From: Acidobacteriota bacterium
GTDB lineage: Bacteria; Acidobacteriota; Vicinamibacteria; Vicinamibacterales; UBA2999
Direction of reading: 5' to 3'
DNA length: 5,004 nucleotides
Assembly (NCBI GenBank): GCA_947465275.1
Contig: CANIAI010000213.1
Location: 1-5,004, forward strand
Both the position numbers and the translations under genes were made by a program. The notes beneath the pieces were generated by a model. The model was not told where the DNA came from and ran no database searches. It saw only the letters and a program-made list of their open reading frames with translations. Positions 1 to 5,004 of the stretch are shown piece after piece (position 1 is the stretch's first letter; every line of letters begins with the position of its first letter).

Positions 1-1
1 C

Positions 2-1071
2 ATCGTCACCACCCCGACGAACATCCGCTATCTCTCGAATCACGCGGGGAGCGCCGGGGCCCTGGTGGTCACGCCGACCGGGCTCCATCTCATCGTGGAC
101 GGCCGATACACCGAGTCGGTGCGGGCGCGCCAGGAGTCTCCGGACGCCTGCCCCGGCCTGACCGTCCATCCGGTTCCGTCCTCCTACGACGAGGCGCTCG
201 TCGCACTCGTGACCGGGATCATGGACGGCGCGGTATCGCCGCAGGTCGGCTTCGAGGCCGCACAGGTGAGCGTGGCGCGTCACGCCTGGTGGTTCGGGGC
301 ACTGGGCCGGTCGGGTGCCGCGGTCGCGCTGGTTCCCACCGAGGACGTGGTCGAGCGACTCCGGGCGGTGAAGGACGACGTCGAGATCCAGACGCTGCGA
401 GAGGCAGCTCGTCGGCTCACCGGGGTGTCGGCGGAACTGTTCGGCCTGATTCGCACCGGCATGACGGAACGCGAGGTCGCCGGCCTGCTCGAGGGGCTCA
501 TGCGGCAGGCAGGGTACGAGCGCCTGGCCTTCGACACCATCGTCGCGTCGGGACCCAATGCGGCGCTGCCACACTACCGGGCGGGGGAGCGCGTGCTCGC
601 CGACGGCGATCTCCTCGTGCTGGACTTTGGCGGCGTTCTGGACGGATACTGCTGCGACTTGACCCGAACGGTTTCGGTAGGTCCCCCAACCGAAGAATCC
701 CGCCGTGTGCATGGAGCGGTGCTCGAGGCCCAGCAGGCCGCCATCGCGGCGGTCAGGCCAGGAGTCGAGACGTCAGACGTCGATGCGGCCGCGCGAACGA
801 TCCTCGCGGCACACGGTCTGGCGCAGGCCTTCAGCCACGGCACGGGACACGGCCTGGGGCTCGATGTCCACGAGGCGCCCCGCGTGGCACGATCGTCATC
901 ACAGGCGGCCGTCCGGTTGGAGCCGGGCATGGTCATCACCATCGAGCCGGGGGCCTATCTCCCCGGCTGGGGCGGCGTGCGTATCGAGGACGACGTGCTC
1001 GTGACCGACACCGGTCACGAGGTGCTCACCTCGGTCCCGTACGACCTCCGCCCGCACGTCGCCTCCCTCTC

Positions 1072-1075
<4 letters not shown>
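2..1075 (+). CDS. pepP: Xaa-Pro aminopeptidase, M24B family (5' end missing)
   Basis: This is a cytoplasmic metallopeptidase that removes an N-terminal residue preceding proline. The frame is open from base 2, and 357 residues are visible. They begin inside the N-terminal domain with the conserved NIRYLS stretch (fragment residues 8-13), so the GTG at 65 is not the true start and probably only about 20-30 residues are missing. The C-terminal pita-bread domain carries all five metal ligands of the family: Asp208 (LDFGG), Asp219 (CDLTRT), His283 (GTGHGLG), Glu315 (TIEPG) and Glu329 (RIEDD). Substrate-site histidines His191 (LPHYR) and His290 (DVHE) are also present, so it should be active. The length fits the short YqhT/PepQ-like group of about 350-370 residues rather than E. 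coli PepP. A prolidase acting on dipeptides is the main alternative. Its stop overlaps the accB start (ATGA), which implies co-expression. Confidence 0.9.
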
Positions 1076-1545
<470 letters not shown>

Positions 1546-1572
1546 GCGCCAGACCGGCGTGGACGCACTGTC

Positions 1573-2946
1573 ATGTTCAAGAAGATCCTGATCGCCAACC
1601 GCGGGGAAATCGCGCTGCGCGTGATCATCGCGTGTCGCGAACTCGGCATCAAGACGGTGGCCGTGTACTCGGAGGCCGACGAGAACTCGCTGCACGTCCG
1701 GTTCGCCGACGAGGACGTCTGCATCGGTCCCGCCCGCAGCGCCGACAGCTACCTCAACGTGCCGGCGATCATCAGCGCCGCCGAGATCACCGGCGCTGAC
1801 GCGATTCATCCCGGCTACGGATTCCTCTCCGAGAGCGCGTACCTCGCGGAAGTCTGCGAGGCGTGCCACATCCGCTTCATCGGACCCGACCCGAACGTCA
1901 TCAAGCTGATGGGCGACAAGTCGCGTGCGCGCCGCGCGATGAAGAAGGCGGGTCTCCCGATGCTGCCCGGCAGCGACGGACCGATCGACGGGGAAGAGAA
2001 GGCGCTCAAGATTGCCAAGGAGATCGGCTACCCGGTGATCGTCAAGGCGGTCGCGGGCGGCGGCGGGCGCGGCATGCGCGTCGTCCGCAGCGCCTCGGAA
2101 CTGGGGAACGCGCTGCGTACGGCCCAGCGTGAGGCCGAAGCGGCGTTCGGCAACGGCAGCGTCTATATCGAAAAGTACCTGGAGAACCCGCGTCACATCG
2201 AGTTCCAGATCCTCGGGGACCACCACGGGAACGTGGTGCACCTCGGTGAGCGCGAGTGCTCAATCCAGCGCCGGCACCAGAAGCTGGTCGAGGAGTCACC
2301 CTCGCCGGCGCTGACCGACAAGGTCCGCCGCAAGATGGGGAGCCTCGTGGTGGATGCCGCCCGGGCGGTCCAGTACACCAACGCCGGCACGTTCGAGTTC
2401 CTGATGGACGGCGAGGGGAAGTTCTACTTCATGGAGGCGAACACGCGCCTTCAGGTCGAGCACCCGGTCACCGAATGGGTGACGGGCATCGACATCGTGA
2501 AGGAGCAGATCCGGATCGCGGCCGGTGAGCGGCTCTCGTTCAAGCAGAGCGAGGTGACGTTCAGCGGCCACTCCATCGAGTGCCGGATCAACGCTGAAGA
2601 TCCCGACACGTTCGCCCCGTCCCCAGGTGTCATCCATGCCTTCAGCGTGCCGGGCGGTCCCGGTGTGCGCGTCGACACCTTCGCGCACGCCGAGTGCACC
2701 GTGTCGCCGTACTACGACTCGATGATCGCGAAGATCATCGTCCACGGCCGGGACCGCGCCGAGGCGATCGCGCGCATGCGCCGGACGCTCGAGATGACGG
2801 TCGTCGAGGGCATCAAGACCAGCGTGCCGCTGCACCTCCGGATCCTCGCCGAAAAGGATTTCGCTGCCGGCAAGCTGAGCACCGGGTTCATGGACCGGTT
2901 CGCCACCGCGCCGAAGGGGTCGTCGGTCTCCGAGAAGACGGCCTGA
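1573..2946 (+). CDS. accC: Acetyl-CoA carboxylase, biotin carboxylase subunit
   Basis: AccC uses ATP and bicarbonate to carboxylate the biotin on AccB. The 457 residues show the full ATP-grasp biotin carboxylase. The N-terminal domain opens with KKILIANRGEIALR (3-16) and includes HPGYGFLSE (79-87). The ATP-grasp part has Lys116 (GDK), Lys158, the glycine loop GGGGRGMR (162-169), His208 (NPRHIE) and ECSIQRRHQK (228-237). Catalytic and metal residues follow: Glu275, Glu288, Asn290, Arg292, Gln294, Val295 and Glu296 (MEANTRLQVEH). Arg338 (ECRIN) lies at the E. coli position, and the C-terminal domain has YYDSMIAK (380-387). Nothing key is missing. The last ten or so residues (Ser/Lys/Thr-rich) extend slightly past the usual end at about 445-450. 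The gene lies 27 bases after accB, with only a weak GGA (1561-1563) as ribosome-binding site. The stop shares bases with the apparent thiE start. Related ATP-grasp carboxylases (pyruvate, propionyl-CoA) are possible, but the adjacent accB and short length favour AccC. Confidence 0.98.
   Translation: MFKKILIANRGEIALRVIIACRELGIKTVAVYSEADENSLHVRFADEDVCIGPARSADSYLNVPAIISAAEITGADAIHPGYGFLSESAYLAEVCEACHIRFIGPDPNVIKLMGDKSRARRAMKKAGLPMLPGSDGPIDGEEKALKIAKEIGYPVIVKAVAGGGGRGMRVVRSASELGNALRTAQREAEAAFGNGSVYIEKYLENPRHIEFQILGDHHGNVVHLGERECSIQRRHQKLVEESPSPALTDKVRRKMGSLVVDAARAVQYTNAGTFEFLMDGEGKFYFMEANTRLQVEHPVTEWVTGIDIVKEQIRIAAGERLSFKQSEVTFSGHSIECRINAEDPDTFAPSPGVIHAFSVPGGPGVRVDTFAHAECTVSPYYDSMIAKIIVHGRDRAEAIARMRRTLEMTVVEGIKTSVPLHLRILAEKDFAAGKLSTGFMDRFATAPKGSSVSEKTA
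2932..2937 (+). promoter_or_regulatory. Possible Shine-Dalgarno for thiE CTG start
   Basis: The sequence GAGAAG lies in the last codons of accC, five bases before the CTG at 2943. It is only a partial match to the anti-Shine-Dalgarno complement, but the spacing is suitable. It is listed because it helps decide the unusual thiE start. Ribosomes finishing accC could also re-initiate here without it. Confidence 0.35.
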
Positions 2947-3593
2947 CCGTTCATCCCGCGCTCGTCCCGTGGCCACGCCTGCAGGCGATCGTCGACGTCG
3001 AGGTCGCCGCGCGTGCCGGCTGGGCCCCTGTCGATCTCGCCACGGCGCTGCTCGATGGCGGTGCGCGGCTCCTGCAGCTCAGGGCCAAGACGCTCGACGC
3101 CCACCCCATGCTCAGCCTGGCTGACGCCCTCGTCGCACGGGCGTCCAGCTATGGAGCCGCCGTGATCGTCAACGACCGCGTCGACCTCGCCCGGCTCTCA
3201 GGCGCCTGCGGCGCCCACGTGGGGCAGGAGGACATCGCGCCGGCGGCAGCCCGCGCGCTGCTCGGGGCGGACGCCGTCCTGGGACTCTCCACACACACCC
3301 CCGCCCAGCTGCGAGACGCCGCTGGCGCTCCCGTGACCTATGTGGCGGTCGGTCCAGTCTTCGGGACGACGACGAAGGACACGGGGTACACCGCGGTCGG
3401 TCTTGACCTCGTCTCGCTCGCGGCGGAGTCGACGGCTCGTCCGGTCGTCGCCATCGGGGGCATCACGCTCGACCGTGCCGCCTCGGTCATCGGGGCGGGC
3501 GCCTCTATGGTTGCCGTGATCGGCGACCTGCTCGCTGGCGGGGACCCCGCCGCGAGGGTGCGGGCCTACGCCGCGGAACTCGGGCGGGCGTAA
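2943..3593 (+). CDS. thiE: Thiamine phosphate synthase (probable CTG start)
   Basis: ThiE couples HMP pyrophosphate to the thiazole phosphate to make thiamine monophosphate, in the cytoplasm. Counting from the CTG at 2943, the protein has 216 residues, the normal size. TIM-barrel motifs appear in order: LQAIVD for strand 1 (13-18), QLRAK (45-49), VNDRVDLA (76-83), GAHVGQED (90-97), GLSTHT (114-119), YVAVGPVFGTTTKDTG (133-148) and VVAIGGI (168-174). Strand 1 differs from the more usual Y-x-I-T-D, and the late phosphate-site motif reads AVIGDL where a serine is common at Gly194. In this frame there is no ATG, GTG or TTG between 2694 and 3108. A start at 3108 would remove strand 1 and QLRAK, and a start at 2694 would add about 83 nonsense-like residues inside accC. 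CTG at 2943 makes a four-base CTGA overlap with the accC stop, so coupled translation is the best reading. Function is secure; the exact start is inferred. Confidence 0.92.
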   Translation: MTVHPALVPWPRLQAIVDVEVAARAGWAPVDLATALLDGGARLLQLRAKTLDAHPMLSLADALVARASSYGAAVIVNDRVDLARLSGACGAHVGQEDIAPAAARALLGADAVLGLSTHTPAQLRDAAGAPVTYVAVGPVFGTTTKDTGYTAVGLDLVSLAAESTARPVVAIGGITLDRAASVIGAGASMVAVIGDLLAGGDPAARVRAYAAELGRA

Positions 3594-3612
3594 AGCCCGG
3601 ACGCTGCGCGTC
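3585..3612 (+). terminator. Two abutting hairpins at thiE end; possible weak terminator
   Basis: Two perfect short inverted repeats sit end to end. CGGGC (3585-3589) pairs with GCCCG (3595-3599) around loop GTAAA, which contains the thiE stop codon. GACGC (3600-3604) then pairs with GCGTC (3608-3612) around a three-base loop. No T-run follows, so this is not a classical intrinsic terminator. It may slow or end the upstream transcript, or the second dyad may be a protein site near the -35 region of the next promoter. Short GC dyads also arise by chance in DNA of this composition. Confidence 0.3.
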
Positions 3613-3625
3613 ACCACGGTATAAT
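3597..3625 (+). promoter_or_regulatory. Sigma-70-type promoter of the permease gene
   Basis: A perfect TATAAT -10 hexamer lies at 3620-3625, striking in a GC-rich surrounding and in the only real intergenic gap. No good -35 is seen: at 16-17 base spacing the sequence is CCGGAC/CGGACG, which shares only the GAC core with TTGACA. There is no extended -10 TG. Transcription would begin near 3632, giving a leader of roughly 38 bases. The weak -35 suggests an activator may help or that basal expression is modest. Confidence 0.65.
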
Positions 3626-3657
3626 CCCGGCCATCCACCCGAATCCATCACGCTGTC

Positions 3658-3664
3658 GAAGGGA
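3658..3664 (+). promoter_or_regulatory. Shine-Dalgarno of the permease gene
   Basis: GAAGGGA lies five bases before the ATG at 3670. It is the clearest ribosome-binding site in the window and supports both that start and independent translation of the permease, unlike the coupled genes upstream. Confidence 0.75.
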
Positions 3665-3669
3665 CCGCG

Positions 3670-5004
3670 ATGTCGCTCTTCATCACGAAATCGATCGAGC
3701 AGCTCAGGGCTGAAGCCAGTGCGGAGGGGGAGCACGCGCTCAAGCGCGTCCTCAGCGCGTCGAACCTCGTGATGCTCGGCATCGGCGCGGTCATCGGCAC
3801 GGGCATCTTCGTGCTGACCGGGCAGGCCGCGGCCCAGTACGCGGGGCCGGCCATCGTGCTGTCCATGGTGCTCGCGGGGATCGCGGCCGCCCTGGCGGGA
3901 CTCTGCTACTCCGAGTTCGCGTCGGCTGTCCCGGTCGCCGGTTCCGCCTACACCTACGGCTACGCGACGCTCGGCGAGTTCTTCGCCTGGATCATCGGCT
4001 GGGACCTGATTCTCGAGTACTCGCTGGCGGCATCGACCGTGGCCGTCGGCTGGTCGGGCCACCTCACCAGCTTCCTGAACGATTTTGTCGGCGTCCAGTT
4101 CCCGGCGGCCTTCTCCGCGGCACCGGGAACGATTGTGCAGACCGTCGGCGGACCGGTCACGGCGATCTTCAACCTCCCCGCGGTCCTCATCACGCTGGCC
4201 GTCACCGTGCTGATCATCCGCGGGGTGCGCGAGTCGGCCAACGTGAATGCGGTGGTGGTCGTCATCAAGGTCGCCGTCGTCCTGATTGTCATCCTGGGCG
4301 GTGCGGCCTTCGTCAACGTGGACAACTGGCACCCGTTCATCCCGGAGAACACCGGCACCTTCGGCGAATATGGCTGGAGCGGCGTCCTGCGTGCCTCCGG
4401 CGTGATCTTCTTCGCGTACATCGGCTTCGATGCGGTCTCGGTCGCGGCTCAGGAAGCGAAGAACCCGCAGCGCGACATGCCCATCGGCATCCTCGGTTCC
4501 CTCGTGGTCTGCACCGTCTTCTACGTGCTCGTCTCGCTGGTGATGGTCGGCCTGGTGCCGTACAAGGAAATGCTCGGATCGGCGGCGCCGATGGTCGTGG
4601 CGATTCGCGCCGCGGAGCAGGCGTCCGGTGGCAGCCTCCTGCTGCGCGTCATGACCATGCTGGTGGAAGTGGGTGCGATCGCCGGCCTGAGCTCGGTGAT
4701 GGTCGTGATGATGATGGCGCAGCCGCGCATCTTCTACTCGATGGCGCACGACGGACTCCTCCCGCCGTTCGCCGGCCGCATTCACCCGCGCTTCCGCACC
4801 CCGCACATCACGAGCGCCATCACGGGTGTGGTGGTCGCGCTGGCGGCCGGGTTCACTCCGATTGGCATCCTGGGGGAGCTGGTCAGTATCGGGACGCTCC
4901 TGGCGTTCGTTATCGTCTCGGTCGGCGTCATCTTCCTGCGCCGGAATCGCCCCGACCTGAAGGCGCCGTTCCGGACGCCGTGGGTGCCCGCGGTGCCGAT
5001 CCTC
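3670..5004 (+). CDS. APC-superfamily amino acid permease, YfnA/CAT type (3' end missing)
   Basis: This inner-membrane secondary transporter probably moves amino acids with protons. The window holds 445 codons with no stop; relatives have about 460-500 residues, so the end is near. A short cytoplasmic N-terminus ending in LKRVL leads to helix 1 with GIGAVIGTGIF (37-47), whose broken glycine-rich stretch binds the substrate backbone in this fold. About ten membrane segments can be placed, near 33-52, 59-80, 101-124, 168-184, 192-213, 239-259, 272-296, 327-350, 379-395 and 398-424. Helix 6 has FFAYIGFDAVS (247-257), followed by EAKNP (262-266). QPRIFYSMAHDGLLP (351-365) is the usual post-helix-8 motif, and APFRTPWVP (432-440) precedes helix 11. 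Lys200 in helix 5 is probably equivalent to the lysine that replaces sodium in ApcT, which argues for proton coupling. Substrate is unknown; cationic or broad neutral amino acids are both plausible. It has its own promoter and Shine-Dalgarno. Confidence 0.93.
   Translation, partial: MSLFITKSIEQLRAEASAEGEHALKRVLSASNLVMLGIGAVIGTGIFVLTGQAAAQYAGPAIVLSMVLAGIAAALAGLCYSEFASAVPVAGSAYTYGYATLGEFFAWIIGWDLILEYSLAASTVAVGWSGHLTSFLNDFVGVQFPAAFSAAPGTIVQTVGGPVTAIFNLPAVLITLAVTVLIIRGVRESANVNAVVVVIKVAVVLIVILGGAAFVNVDNWHPFIPENTGTFGEYGWSGVLRASGVIFFAYIGFDAVSVAAQEAKNPQRDMPIGILGSLVVCTVFYVLVSLVMVGLVPYKEMLGSAAPMVVAIRAAEQASGGSLLLRVMTMLVEVGAIAGLSSVMVVMMMAQPRIFYSMAHDGLLPPFAGRIHPRFRTPHITSAITGVVVALAAGFTPIGILGELVSIGTLLAFVIVSVGVIFLRRNRPDLKAPFRTPWVPAVPIL

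Noticed and set aside
65..67. GTG at 65 as the start of the peptidase gene
   Set aside because: The frame is open to the window edge, and the residues before it (including NIRYLS) are conserved in the family, so the gene begins outside the window.
289..1071. Long + strand open frame upstream of and in frame with accB, inside the peptidase gene
   Set aside because: Its translation is Arg/Gly/Pro-rich without recognisable motifs, while the overlapping frame has every M24 motif. It is open only because stop codons are rare at this GC content.
1546..1572. Small GC-rich dyad in the accB-accC gap as a terminator or regulator
   Set aside because: The stem is only about four base pairs, there is no T-run, and the two genes need coordinated expression. 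It is not distinguishable from chance.
2694..2942. GTG at 2694 as the thiE start, giving a 299-residue protein
   Set aside because: The added 83 residues are Arg/Asp/His-rich and overlap the conserved accC C-terminus. Known ThiE proteins are about 210-220 residues without such an extension.
2296..2976. 226-codon minus-strand open frame opposite the accC end
   Set aside because: It has no motif and lies wholly antisense to a conserved catalytic gene; compositional shadow.
3505..4806. 433-codon minus-strand open frame opposite the permease
   Set aside because: The His/Asp/Arg-rich product is what the complement of hydrophobic membrane codons gives. The + strand frame shows clear APC motifs, a promoter and a Shine-Dalgarno.

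Overview
The window reads as ordinary core-metabolism DNA from a high-GC bacterium (about two-thirds GC by eye, with G or C at most third codon positions). All supported genes lie on the + strand and are tightly packed. The protein flavour, especially the AccC and ThiE sequences, suggests Acidobacteriota, possibly the Vicinamibacteria side. This is pattern memory and was not tested by a search.

Layout. Bases 2-3593 look like one transcription unit of four genes. They are the 3' part of an M24-family Xaa-Pro aminopeptidase (5' end cut by the window edge), accB (biotin carboxyl carrier protein), accC (biotin carboxylase) and thiE (thiamine phosphate synthase). Junctions are close: ATGA overlap, then a 27-base gap, then a CTGA overlap. 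The first and last junctions suggest translational coupling. The accC-thiE junction is the oddest part of the window, because thiE has no ATG, GTG or TTG in a usable place and seems to start at a CTG sharing bases with the accC stop.

Bases 3594-3669 are the only real intergenic region. It holds two back-to-back short hairpins (the first starting within the end of thiE), a consensus TATAAT -10 hexamer and a good Shine-Dalgarno. A separately transcribed APC-superfamily amino acid permease (YfnA/CAT type) starts at 3670 and runs off the right edge with roughly its last two membrane segments missing.

How the genes work together. AccB and AccC form the biotin carboxylase half of acetyl-CoA carboxylase, the first committed step of fatty acid synthesis. 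The carboxyltransferase subunits AccA and AccD are not in this window. The peptidase next to accBC fits a common bacterial neighbourhood (pepP-efp-accB-accC), but efp is missing here. ThiE supplies thiamine phosphate and the permease imports amino acids; neither has a clear functional tie to the others.

I found no RNA gene, mobile element, CRISPR array or minus-strand gene that I can support, and no previously undescribed system. The second-look items are the non-standard thiE start, the loss of efp from the cluster, a substitution in a ThiE phosphate-site motif, and the compact hairpin-promoter arrangement before the permease.
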